Position numbers and translations under genes: made by a program. A stretch of 64,000 bases of DNA. Origin: Myoxocephalus aenaeus (Eukaryota; Chordata; Actinopteri; Perciformes; Cottidae). Under the pieces are notes generated by a model. The model had not been told where the DNA came from. It made no database searches and saw only the letters and a program-made list of their open reading frames with translations. This document shows, piece after piece, positions 10,145 through 21,182 of the stretch; the stretch's first letter is position 1, and every line of letters starts with the position of its first letter. The DNA lies in NCBI GenBank assembly GCA_038501785.1, contig JBAMJR010000073.1, positions 1,930,001-1,994,000 of the forward strand, read 5' to 3'.

Positions 10145-12437
10145 ATGGACTACAACTTCTCCCCTTGGTGGCTTATCGTGCTTATCTCAGTTTCCACGCT
10201 CATAGAAAGCCGGTTAGAATCCAGCCGAGGCTCCATTGTCACAGCGAACTCCCACATCCCGAGCAGGTCTCGTGGATACACCGAGCCTCAGATGATTGCG
10301 AGCAAACCGCAGCAAAGCGCGGCGGCCATTGCGCTGCCTCGACCTGTCGTGGTCAACTGTCACCCCGACTCGATGCGGATCGTGGTGCAGGCTGACATGT
10401 TTGACACGGGCCTCCCGGTGGACGGCAGACATCTGCGCCTGGGCTCAGACTCAGTGAGTGCATGCGGAGCAGTCCCATCAGGAGAGGCGGAATTCACCAT
10501 CCAGGCCGACCTGCGAGATTGTGGAACTAAACTCTCTGTAAGTGTGTGTTTAAGTGACTTAAGGATTAAACTCCTATCTTTGCTGTGTCGCTTTATACCC
10601 TCTGAAAGACTAACTCTGTTCTTTTCAGTCGACAAAAGAGAAGATCATCTATTCTAATGTCCTGGTCTACTCACCTGAACCTTCATATGAGGGTTTGCTT
10701 AGACTGAATGGAGCAACAATTCCAGTTCAATGTCATTATGAAAAGTAAGTCTCTATATTTTGACAGTGTTCTGTTCATACTTTTGGAACCAGCTGTTTTG
10801 ATTGTTATGCCTTTTTTGCATTGTTTCATTCAGCCTTCTTCGGCATTTAAACTATATGCTAAGAATTGATCTTAAGAACTAGCTATAACGGGTTGTCTGT
10901 TTTCAGGAGGTATGCTGTTGCTGCCATTTCCATGCATCCCACCTGGCTTCCCCTTGTCTCCAGGGTCTCGGCAGAAGATCGTATCGACTTCAATCTGCTA
11001 CTCATGACTGGTATACTAAAAGATCATTGATGGCGCATATTTTCTATTTTCAGAATAGTTTTGTGATGTCTGCTTCTCTTTGAAGAGGCCTGTTGTGCAA
11101 CTGAATTTGTTTAATTTTTGGATTTGTCATTGTCACAGATGATTGGCAGTTTCAGAGGGGATCGGTTTCTTACTTCCTGGGTGACCCCATTCATATTGAA
11201 GTTTCTGCCATCGTCGGTCATCACATGCCCCTGCGAGTCTACGTTGACAACTGTGTTGCCACAGCAACTCCTGATGCAGAGGCTATATTAAGATATGACT
11301 TTATTGAGCATTACGGGTGAGCTCCACGACCAAATCTTAAACTCCACCGTTGCAGTGCATATTATCACTGTTCTCATCATTTGCTGCCCCAGCAGATGTC
11401 TTGCTGATGCTTACCTGACAAACTCCAGCTCACGTTTCCTCCCAAGAGTTGAAGAGCACAAGCTGAGGTTTCAACTTGAGGCCTTCAGATTCCACCAGGA
11501 GCCCAGCAATCAGGTTGGTTAATTTTCCATATTTGGCATGCACTTTGTACAACATACCCTTTTTAATAGGATGTAAGACAATCAATAGTTTGATTATTCT
11601 GTTCAATATACATGGGACCTTTTTTTTAAAGAAGTCTTTCCCACTAAACTCTCCCACAGGTCTACATAACCTGCTACCTGAAGGCTGTTCCAGTCGAGTT
11701 ATCTATGAGCTCTCAAAACAGGGCCTGCTCGTTAATTGAGAACAGGTATGATGCGTGGTCCGTTCACCCTACTCCGGTCGCCGTATTATCAGAAAATAAG
11801 GGTTACATTTAAACCTCCTTTTTGAACTCCATGGTATCAGACACTGTTCCCTTGTCCATAAAACATCCTATGAATGACCTTGCTATTTTTCACAGCAGTG
11901 AGTTCTCTAAATTGTAAACATTAACTCCTTATTCAGATGGCGATCAGTTGACGGGAACGACAAGGCATGTAGAAGCTGCAATATCTCCGATTTGACTGAG
12001 GAGCCTCTGCCCACAGAAGTCCTCAAAACTACTGTCAGCACCCAAGCATGGCCCGCTAAAACTTCACAGGAGACAACGCCAGAACAACGCCCTGCCAATT
12101 ATTTCCGTTTTCGTCCAGGAGTTCTCCAGAGCAAACTCCACAAACCTCAGCTAAATGGTGAAATCTAAATGATTGTTTTATAGTACTGTTTATTAACTAC
12201 AAAATGATATTCAGTTGATTAACACAATATTTTTTTTCGCCAGCATTTAAGTTCCAGAGTTTATGTGCATCCAATTCATTACTTTTTAGTGCCGCTGACA
12301 TATACCCTTTACATTTTTGAATTGTTTGTTTTACAGAGAAAAGTATTCGGCTGGGACCCATTACTGTACTGCCACCCAGCAAAACCAACACGAGGCCATC
12401 AGACTATAAAATAACTTTACCAAACAGGACCCCCTGA
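10145..12437 (+). CDS. Zona pellucida sperm-binding protein 3-like
   Basis: Eight coding exons: 10145-10537, 10629-10744, 10907-11010, 11139-11316, 11396-11513, 11660-11745, 11937-12157 and 12337-12437 (TGA). Phases agree and give 438 residues. The N-terminus is a signal peptide (WWLIVLISVSTLIES). A ZP domain follows from about residue 75: ZP-N starts at VVVNCHPDSM with paired cysteines, and ZP-C contains PLRVYVDNCVATATPD and the ITCYLKA strand, as in ZP3. The C-terminal ~90 residues are Thr/Pro-rich and polar. I see no membrane segment, which is usual for fish ZP3 proteins that are secreted and polymerise into the egg envelope (chorion). A poly(A) signal AATAAA lies at 12557-12562. Fish have many zp3 copies, so the precise paralogue is not named. 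Confidence 0.88.
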
Positions 12438-13991
12438 GACTCCAGATGGCACAGTGGAAACTTATCGTCGCTGCCTTGTACAGGACAAGAACATTTTGGA
12501 CGGAACCCCTGAGAATGCAAATATTAATCACATCAGTTGAAATGTACCTTCCCTGAAATAAAATCAGATTCTTCCCCAATAAATATTTTACATGAACTTG
12601 TATTTTTTGTTTCACTCACTCTACGCAAAACGCATGCACATTGTAATTCTCAATTATTTGATATCTGATATTTACAAAAAACAGCATCCTTTAGTTCTTT
12701 GCCAAGAACTTGATATGCCTGTAGCAAACAATTTAATTAGCATTGGGTTTTAAGCACTCAAGGTCATTAGGCCCAAGCAGCAGAAATTGATGTTGAAAGA
12801 ATGCATTGTCCTATTTTAACACAAATACACACACAATGCAACCTTTTGACATCCACTGTAAAGATTCATCTAACATAAAACCATCTATTTTGATCTGAGG
12901 AGAAAAGCAGACATGCTAATAGGCGGCACTTTGCCTCCATTACTACCCGCAGCCTACTCATCATGTAGTCACATTATTGATTAATCATTGTGAGGGTATA
13001 TGCAGCAATATGAAACGCTGCCTGTGCCTGCCACATCCAGGGAAAAAAATGTGTTGGTCACTTAACTCTTGTATGTTTATATTTGTATTGGTTTTATTTT
13101 CTGGAAAAAGAAAAAGCCTATTTGCTTCTCGCTGTTGTGAGTGCCACTCTTAGGTGTGTTGTCGCAGTTGGACGGAGGCAGCGCTTTGCACTTAAAGAAT
13201 CCCATACTAATCAGCCTTAATGGGCGTCCACACAGCCATTGCAGCCTTTTAAGAAAATACCAGACTTGACCTCTTAATGTACACTTGTATAAATATTTCA
13301 TATGGAAAATCTTCGTGCTTTTGCCATCTAGAACATTCGGTTTGGGTTAAGTTGTGTCAGCATCTCGGACAGCGCCCCTCCGTTGTTTCCCTCAGTGGGT
13401 GTGGTGAGCGCTGTCCCTGGTTCTGAAACATCAACCGTGTCTTCTGCTGGCCTCTGGTCGCGATGTCCCCTCCTACCTCCACGATTAATCTTCCGGTCAT
13501 TGTCCCGTGCTTCTGAGCGGACTGGTCGATGTCCTGGGCGCCTGTTTACTTGTATCCCAGGAATAGTCCATTCTATGGAAGACTGTGTTCACGATTTGCT
13601 GGATGGCAATTATGCACACGCTAAGTGCATAATAAATAACGGGCACATTAAAGTACACTTAGGAGTTAATGTCAAACGTATTAGCATATGCATATGCTGC
13701 AGAGAGACATTCAGCTCTGCGCTCAGCACAAAACATAGTCGTGTGAACATGAGTGCCTATATCTCATGGGTAAACATTTTAACATTTTTTTTTTTTTAGA
13801 TTGTCCGTCACACTTTTTTTCTGTGTTTTTCGGACTTCTGGCCATGCGATGCGTCGATGATGGCTCTGCGTCAGCGTTTCAGCCAACGCATCTTTCCGCG
13901 TATTAAGTGAATCGTCTCGCCCTGCACTTTTCCCCCAAAGCTTTACCCTCGAGGTTCACTTGATGATTTCTCCCCTTTGAACGCAACAACG
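12438..13991. other. zp3-like 3' UTR and C3orf80 upstream region
   Basis: Contains the zp3-like poly(A) signal and, from about 13350, a more CpG-rich stretch that is probably the promoter and 5' UTR of the next gene. An open frame at 13383-13799 has no family resemblance and ends in a poly-T run; I do not call it a gene. Confidence 0.5.
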
Positions 13992-14486
13992 ATGCTTTTA
14001 TACAAATGCCAAGCGCTGTCGGTGTTCACCGTTTGCTTTCTCGTTCGCACGACTGTTTCTGCCATCCGAAGATGTGGACTGGACATTTGTCGGGATGACC
14101 AGGTCTGCTGCGCGCAGGGAAACGACACCAAGGACGTCACCTGTTGCAATAAGTTGATGGACAGTACCTACTACAACATCGCCATGGTCACCCGGAAACT
14201 TTCTGGGGTGCTTATTATGCTGCTTCTCTTCGCCGCGGGATACTTTGTCCAGCGAATGTTGTGTTCCAGATCCAGGCAGATCACCCCGCCTCACAGCGGA
14301 CACCCAACTGTTACCACATCGCAGGAGCCGCTCATGGAGAGCAGTATACCGAACAGCTTGGTGGATCCGGCTCCTGCTTCTCAGCTGCCCTCATACGACG
14401 AATGCAAACGCCTGCCGACATATGAAGAAACAGTGTGCGGTGGGAGCAGAGGACGGCCGGAGTCCAGCATGGGACAAGCTACATGA
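13992..14486 (+). CDS. C3orf80-like single-pass membrane protein
   Basis: Single-exon gene of 164 codons. The AUG at 13992 starts a signal peptide (LSVFTVCFLVRTTVSA). The extracellular part is short (~45 residues) and Cys-rich, with CGLDICRDDQVCC and DVTCC. One membrane segment follows (VLIMLLLFAAGYFV), then a ~70-residue cytoplasmic tail with two copies of an LPxY-type motif, LPSYDE and LPTYEE. This layout (Cys-rich ectodomain, one helix, Pro-Tyr motifs) resembles WBP1/VOPP1-like adaptors that bind WW domains of NEDD4 ligases. The assignment to human C3orf80 rests on single-exon structure, membrane topology and position between il12a and arl14. No function is established. Poly(A) signal AATAAA lies at 14735-14740. 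Confidence 0.75.
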   Translation: MLLYKCQALSVFTVCFLVRTTVSAIRRCGLDICRDDQVCCAQGNDTKDVTCCNKLMDSTYYNIAMVTRKLSGVLIMLLLFAAGYFVQRMLCSRSRQITPPHSGHPTVTTSQEPLMESSIPNSLVDPAPASQLPSYDECKRLPTYEETVCGGSRGRPESSMGQAT

Positions 14487-14740
14487 CGAGGACGTCAGTT
14501 CGATAAGTAACGGTTTCAACATGTATTCGACATTTGAGGTTATATTCGTCGTAGTGGACATTTCCGAAACACACACAAACCGCCCAGGACGTTGTCTACT
14601 ATTTCCCCTGCAGCAGCCTCGATTGTGCGGATCGATACAAGAAGCGCCCATGTACGATACTGGCACGTGTTCAAGTTATTGGTTAAATGTACACACAAAA
14701 AAAGGCACTCTTTATTAATCGCTTTGTGAATGTTAATAAA

Positions 14741-15456
14741 GCAGGTATTGTAATGCTTTAGTAATCCGAAATAAAACATCAGTAAGAATAACTTTGGGGT
14801 CGCCATGTCGTAAAAAACAACAACTCGACTTTAATTCATCACGAGTGATTTTAGAAAACAGCTTTTAAACATTTCCCACGAGATGCTGGAATGGACTGTT
14901 GTAAAACCCCTACTTATTCATCAACATGTATAACTGCTTTATTACGCAAGCAAATGTGTTGCTTTCAAACTGCAGTTAACAGAATATACATGCACTTGTC
15001 TTTGTTATCTGCTGGTATTGATGATTATAAACCCAATAGTTTAATCGAAATGCCCAGGGCTCAGTGAGACTATCGAAGATCTGCTAAATAATTGAAGACA
15101 GGCTGCACACTGGTAAAACAAATCATTTCTACAGTATAGCATATTATGGTTTGTGGGACTCAACGGTGGTTCTAATGCACGGTAATATACTTCACGGTGT
15201 CTTATGTTTCATGTGGTATCCATTAGTGTCACAGGAAGTAGCCTAATTGTCTCACTCACTCTTAAGCAGCTTGCAAGATGATGTTGTTCCAACTGGGATC
15301 TGTGAAGAAGACTTAACCAAGAGGTCTGATCTCATTCAATATGATTTATTGTTGGTAAAAAGGGGTTTGGATTTACACACTTATTTCAAAAATAAATTTG
15401 TCATATCATCGACGTTTTGAAAATATCTCATCGCGTACAAAATAAAAGTCGATGTC
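14741..15456. other. C3orf80-like to arl14 tail-to-tail intergenic region
   Basis: Short AT-rich spacer between convergent genes. Minus-strand AATAAA (plus TTTATT at 15347-15352) could end arl14 transcripts. Nothing else is visible. Confidence 0.5.
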
Positions 15457-15987
15457 TCATTTCACCATTTGGACCACTCGCTTGAAGGCTTCTTCAACTC
15501 CAAATCCCGTCGATGCGGAACAAGGCTGAACGAACCAATCCCGCCCCGAGCACAGCTTCCTCAGTCTAAACGTGTCCTTGATTTCCGTGACAGTCAGAGC
15601 GCCGTTCACGTCCTGTTTGTTGGCGAGAAGAACCAGCGGCCGGCCCCGCAGGAGCTCGCTCTTCAGCGTGTTCTCCAGCTCCATGCGCGCCTCCTCCAGA
15701 CGCTCCCTGCCCGAGCTGTCCACGACGAACACGACAGCCGCCGCGTCCTGGTAGAAACTCGCCCAGTGCTCGCGCATCCTTCCCTGGCCACCGACATCCC
15801 ACACGGTTAGGGCGATGTTCTTCCCGTTCTTCCTCCCCTCGAGCATTTCCACGTTGAAGCCGATCGTAGGAACGGTGCTGACACACGCGTTGAGTTTCAG
15901 TTTGTAGAGGAAAGTCGATTTCCCAGCGTTGTCCAGACCCAGAAGCAGAACTTGGGCTTCTGGTTGTTTAGATCCTCGCAGTCCCAT
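15457..15987 (-). CDS. arl14: ADP-ribosylation factor-like GTPase 14
   Basis: Single-exon gene of 176 residues, the usual ARF/ARL size. It shows Gly2 after the start Met (possible N-myristoylation), the P-loop GLDNAGKS (residues 17-24), switch I PTIGFN (40-45), switch II WDVGGQ (63-68), the guanine-binding NKQD, and CSA near the end. The residues after GGQ are GRMREHW rather than the more common EKMR/DKIR pattern. ARL14 is a vesicle-associated small GTPase linked in human dendritic cells to transport of MHC class II through an ARL14EP-myosin complex. The close relative ARL11 is the main alternative; position next to ppm1l, as in human 3q25, favours ARL14. Confidence 0.88.
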   Translation of the reverse strand: MGLRGSKQPEAQVLLLGLDNAGKSTFLYKLKLNACVSTVPTIGFNVEMLEGRKNGKNIALTVWDVGGQGRMREHWASFYQDAAAVVFVVDSSGRERLEEARMELENTLKSELLRGRPLVLLANKQDVNGALTVTEIKDTFRLRKLCSGRDWFVQPCSASTGFGVEEAFKRVVQMVK

Positions 15988-17471
15988 GGCGACGTGGCGA
16001 TATAAAGACAGTCAACTCGAGTGGGACAGGCACATCGTCCAAGTGAAGCGCTTGCTTGACGCAGTGTTTGCTTTGTGCGTTGCCGGGAGTTTAATAGATC
16101 AGCCATTAGCTTCACGCTGACTAACTCAAGCGCACCGATAAGGCGCCACAACACACACCAGGGTGCAAAGTGTGTACCAACCAGAGGATATCCTTTGTTT
16201 ATATACGCTGTATGAGTAGAGGTGTGCACACGTATTGTTTCTGTTAAAACAGTATTGTTCAACTGCGTTTTATACAATGTGCTATTCTTGTCGTGAATAA
16301 AGGTTACACAAGGTGATCCTCTAAGTTATTTTACTGAAAGACATTCTGCTAGTCGCACACTGAAAAGACAATCAGACACATTCTTGCTCAAACGTTTTTC
16401 ATTCTAGAAAAGTATACCTTGCTGGAGTTATGATTCCTGAAAATGAAATCTACTTTAGTAAAACGTGCTGAATTAGAAAGAAAGGTGATGATGAGTCATT
16501 TGGTTGTTTGTTTGTTTGTTTATAGGACATGGTGCACACACAGTGCCATGGATGCATTGTTGCACACATACAATCATTTGCCTGAAATTACATTTTGACA
16601 TAGTTCAGGAATTGTAATCTTAAAAAACACATAGTTGCTTCAGTGTAAATGACAATCAATGGGTAAACAACAACAATATCCAGACCTCACCTGCCAAAGA
16701 AAGAAATGCAGTTTTTTGTTAACTGAACCAGCAATAGTCTATAGTAAAACAAATACAATAATGGTGTGTTTTTCTTTTAAGTCATTAAATCCTTCATTTC
16801 AAAATACATTTAAAATAGTCCACACAGTCCAACCCTGACAGCCTGTTGACATATACAATGTCAAGTGGATGTTGTAACCCACTTTCTCCAAGCAACCTCA
16901 AAGTGTCAGAGCTTCTCAAAAACAAAAGGAGACATACACCCATTTGGCAATTATGCTCCTGTGAGAGACATTCTGAACAAACATTCAGTCCTAAATCTAA
17001 AAGTGGGTCATTGACCTCAAGTCGATACCATATTGATGGTCTCGACTTGAGGTCAATGATATACAGTATACATAGTCAGGATGGTCAAATAATAAAGGAA
17101 GGACAAATAAATGAAGTTCGGTCAGCCATTGGAAGGGTGCAGTTACAAACCACTCATACATGTAAACAGCGGTGGTTGATGTTAGCTGTTGATGTTAGCT
17201 GATGTAGCTCACAATGCGTTTACACCTAAGCATTTCCAACCCTCTACTGACTTTAACCCAGACTCCCTTCTTTCAGTGGATCTGCTCCACATTCTTTTAA
17301 AGACATAGGTGTATTTATTCTTACCCTAAAACAGATGTCATAGCATAACAATTACAGTTTCCCAAGAAAACACGTTTCTCTCAGTGCGCATGACAATATG
17401 ACAATCGTCTCTTCATCCCCACTAATAGTCTTCCTCTCTGACACTGAATATAATGTCTCATAAAGACTCAA
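15988..17471. other. arl14 upstream region
   Basis: Non-coding. Holds one sharp hairpin (17008-17059, listed separately). The AUG-proximal part is moderately CpG-rich and is likely the arl14 promoter. No other gene is seen. Confidence 0.5.
17008..17059. repeat. hairpin with 23-bp arms
   Basis: TCATTGACCTCAAGTCGA plus ACCA is mirrored by TGGT plus TCGACTTGAGGTCAATGA across a 6-bp loop, with one mismatch. A run of T typical of intrinsic terminators is not expected or seen in this context. Confidence 0.85.
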
Positions 17472-17977
17472 TCAATTCATTGCAGTGATCAGTCCAGCCA
17501 ACTCCATCGTGTCGCGGAGACGATTTAAATCCACTTTGACTCCGTGGAGCACTTCAGCAAGGGAACCCACATCAGCGGCATCCTGCTGCTCAGAAGCCTC
17601 CAGAGCTTTAAGGACACACAGAGTGCGTCCAAGCACGCGGTGCTTCGCTTAATTCCATCCAAGAATGCGTTCGCGTTTCACCTTATTGATTGTTGTATCA
17701 AGATCTGGTCCGATCTGGTCGTGGGCTTCACCCACACGCCACCGGTTGGATCGTCCATCACGTACACCAGTCCCCCGGTGTCACAGCGGCTTTGTGGCCA
17801 AGAATGGACGGCTGACTTCTCCAGTGTGCGTGGGGACGAGTGAGGATAAGCCGAGTGGCTGTTCACCTTCTTCTGAATGCGCACAACGGAGGCTGGAGAA
17901 CAGCACATGTCCAGTGCGCCAACGCGATGAAAGATCACCCGTGCTTCGATGGAGGTCTTGGAGCTTTGCTGTCCCAT
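17472..17977 (-). pseudogene. unidentified GC-rich coding-like segment, disrupted
   Basis: The minus strand reads like protein but switches frame. The 3' part gives about 58 residues ending at TGA 17472-17474, with VLKALEASEQQDAADVG and EVLHGVKVDLNRLRDTME (helical, charged). The same frame is blocked by TAA at 17651-17653 and by TGA further upstream. The sequence just upstream (EAHDQIGPDLDTTINKVKRE) looks coding in that frame, while another frame is open from an AUG at 17977 (MGQQSSKTSIEARV) to a stop near 17678. I recognise no family. It could be a decayed gene, a decayed retrocopy, or exons of a gene with small introns I failed to place. Confidence 0.3.
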
Positions 17978-18710
17978 ATTTGTGCCTTCTCTTTAATTCA
18001 AACACCTTTGAATAATCAAAGCAGAATTGCGTAATTACCGCTTAGGTTTGAGTTTCTTCAATGTCAAGTGTCTTTCTCTGGTGTCCGGCGCGCACTTGTG
18101 TGTCACATACAAAGTGCCAAATATTTATAGCATAGCGCAACGGGTTCCCGTAAAGTAGTGTGACGCACGTGACTTTATGTTGATTAGATGCCTGGATGTT
18201 CCAACCCGGGTCTCTGGCATTTGGCTCAGTCACCGAGCTATTCTGAGTGTCTCCACCTGGTGAAGACCGTCACTCAACTTGGCGTCATCGAGCGCTACCG
18301 AGCTGTCCGCACCCCTCCGGAGGGCTGCAGCAGGGTTGAGCTGCCCTGCAGGCAGCAGCGCACAGCCATGGCCTGCATTGGAAAGCTATTTGTGGTGCGA
18401 CGAAATGCATCCCGGAAACACGCGAAGACGTCACGTGTTCCTCTCACCACCTCATTCTTCTTAGGACAGGTGGTTGCTGGCAGGAACACAACTGATTCAA
18501 ATTCCTGAAGAGATGGTATGACATTACGTATCTCTGTGCAACTTAGAGCTGCTCGAACAGAATACATATTCGTATAACATGAATGAGAAAGTGGTGAAAC
18601 ATAAAGACAATGAAACTTGGGTGAATAAAAAAAAGATGAGAATTTAATTCAAAAAGACCCTCTCAATTTTGTAATTGAGCTGGTGAGGGTGCTGCACAGT
18701 TAATGCAAGT

Positions 18711-18985
18711 CAGTGGTTCTCAAATGGGGGCACTAGTACCCCTGCTGGTACTTGAAATTTAAGAAATATATATTTAAAATTAGCATCAATTCAAAAATCC
18801 TTTCAAAATAGTTATTTAATAAATATTCAATAATATACTGTACGTGTACATTCTTAAACTGAATTATATATTAAATCAGACACTGAAGGCACAGCGCTGT
18901 ATACCATTGTTCTTTTCAACCCCAAATGCTTTGCCCCATTAGTTAGGGGGTACTTGGCTAAAAAAAAAAATCCACAGGGTGATGT
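18711..18985. mobile_element. hAT-like non-autonomous transposon fragment
   Basis: Begins with CAGTGGTTCTCAA, typical of hAT inverted ends, followed by paired GGGGCACTAGTACCCC-like palindromic sequence. It ends around a GGGGGTACTTGGCTAAAA block that I associate with common fish hAT non-autonomous copies. The opposite terminal repeat is not intact. Confidence 0.45.
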
Positions 18986-21182
18986 AAGTAATGCAATGCC
19001 AGAAGGCCTTCGAGATAATTAAGACTGAAAATGCATTCAAGATGAAAGAGTTTATTACTGATAGTTTACATATAGATTTATTTTCACACTGCCTTTTCTT
19101 TTCACATTGAGCATCGGCTCAAAATGTGTGAACGGCCTCTCAAAACAAATTGATGGGTAATTTACAGAAGCGCACCAACTATATTATACAGTGTACTGAT
19201 TTGGCAATCCGACAGACACACCCAAACACTCAACGATAAATAAGGCATTCGGTAAACTGTTAAATAAATAAAAAGGTGTCTCAGTTGATGCAAAGGTCAT
19301 TAAACACAGTAATAAACTGTAGTTGAACATGAAACAGCAGCAACTTAAGTTTGACTGTAACCTCCATTGACAAGTTGTTGTCGTCGTATTGCCGCAGGAG
19401 CATATCATATCACTAGCTACTAGCGTTCCGGTTGTGAAGTTCACTGTGTCACTTCTTTCTTTTCTGGAGGTGGGGGGTTGGGTTGCACTTCCTGTTTTGT
19501 GCGCTTGCATGTCAAAGGCAGGCACCAGTGTCCATAACATTGTGTGTAATTTGTTCATGAACATCGATAAGCAGAAAAACATGCCCCGATACAGATGGTG
19601 TAAAACAACTTTGATGGAACAGTTCACTTTAGCTCCATAAAACTGCAGTACCAAGAAGTGAAGGTCGGGAACTAAATCAGGTTCTACATACATTAAAGCC
19701 CTCTTGTATTACTGAGGGTATACAGCATTTACATTGGCTGATATGTAAGAATTCACCATTCTAAAAAATGAACATCTAAAAAGTGCATTTTACATTTCTT
19801 TTTTTATATAACTGTTTGTGTGTCTGTGTGCATGTGTTGTATGTTGAAGTAATACTCCACCCAGTATCTCTCTTCTGAGTATCACCATGCCGTCTGCACA
19901 AAGTGAAAGTACAATTTTGCAGCCTTCAATGAAAAGAGCGGCATGATCAACCCTCAGCTCATCCATTGGTCCAACTTCCTAACGCAGTTTACTGGTCAGC
20001 TTCCGCAAACATCAAACAGTTGCATCCTACATGGATACATTTTGTCTTTGTTAAATTGTAAGCAATTAATAAATTGATCAACTTTCAAAAGTTATTCCGG
20101 CTATAAATTGATTGATCAAATCTACATAAAAAACAATTATTATTAAGTAGTATTACTAATTATGTTTACTATCATCATTAAATGATTAATTAGTTCTTAC
20201 ATGTTTAAATTGAATCACATTACTTAATTTGTTTTATTTATTATTCCAAATGCTCAAGTTTCTTACGTAAACATTTACAATTTCCATGTCTGTTTTAACT
20301 TAAAGACAGTCCTTTGTAATTTAAAGATGTGCAACCCACAGAGCAGAAGTGGGAGCAGTGATTGGTCAAAGTCCTGCCAAAAGAGCAGCTGGACAATCAG
20401 AGCCCTTGCCGTTTGAATTCATATTCATGCAACTTCTTTTCACCTTGTGACACCGTTTCAAGCTGACTGCAGCCAGAGGGTGAAATATGGTTAAGAGCTA
20501 CCTCGCAAGTCTGCAGGCGCTGACTGTTGGATACTCAAGAGTTAGATTTTAGGTGCAGCATCACTTCAAGTTCAATAAAAGGTATGGATCCACTGGAGTC
20601 TTTTTGTATTTTACATTTTCCAGGTCAAAACTGTGACAGACGCATACATTAATCAAAAGCATCATCAAAATGCGGCAAGCAGGGTGGCATGAACGCAAAT
20701 ACATTCTCAGTAGCTTCCTGCGGTTGCACAGTAGTTCTTAAGTAGGCACTAGTGGAAGCCTTCTTTGAAGAAGCCTCCAGTGGAGCTGTACCATTTATGT
20801 ACAGCAAACAGTTATTCACTCAGTCTAATGTGTGCTGGTTAAGAGAAATCCCCGGTCTGGTGTCTGTCTGTGTTTATGCATCTCATTTTATGTATTCATC
20901 ATGAATTGAACAGATGCTTTTGGAGATGTGTATTGTGTTCAAATGCCCTTATGTCAATCAAAAACCCACAAACAAAACAAAACAAAACATTACATTGTTA
21001 TTTCTTTTTTTACAACGTTTTTGCATGTGCGTCTGTATGTGTATGCACTTGTTTAGTTCTCAGTGTCCACACTTAAGCTTCCTCCAGTCGTCCTGTGATA
21101 TCACTCTCACTGCTCCACCCAGAAGATGTGGCAAACCACTGAAGACATTGATCACGACGTGAGCTCTGAACTGGACCCTGAC
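18986..21182. other. downstream of ppm1l, no gene seen
   Basis: AT-rich non-coding DNA. Part is probably the ppm1l 3' UTR, since the mammalian gene has a long one. Open frames here are short and lack resemblance to known families. Confidence 0.5.

Noticed and set aside
13383..13799. 138-codon plus-strand frame before the C3orf80-like gene
   Set aside because: Lies in the CpG-rich promoter region, ends in poly-T and shows no known domain.
15469..15886. Frames opposite and inside arl14
   Set aside because: Shadows of the real GTPase frame, which has all G motifs.
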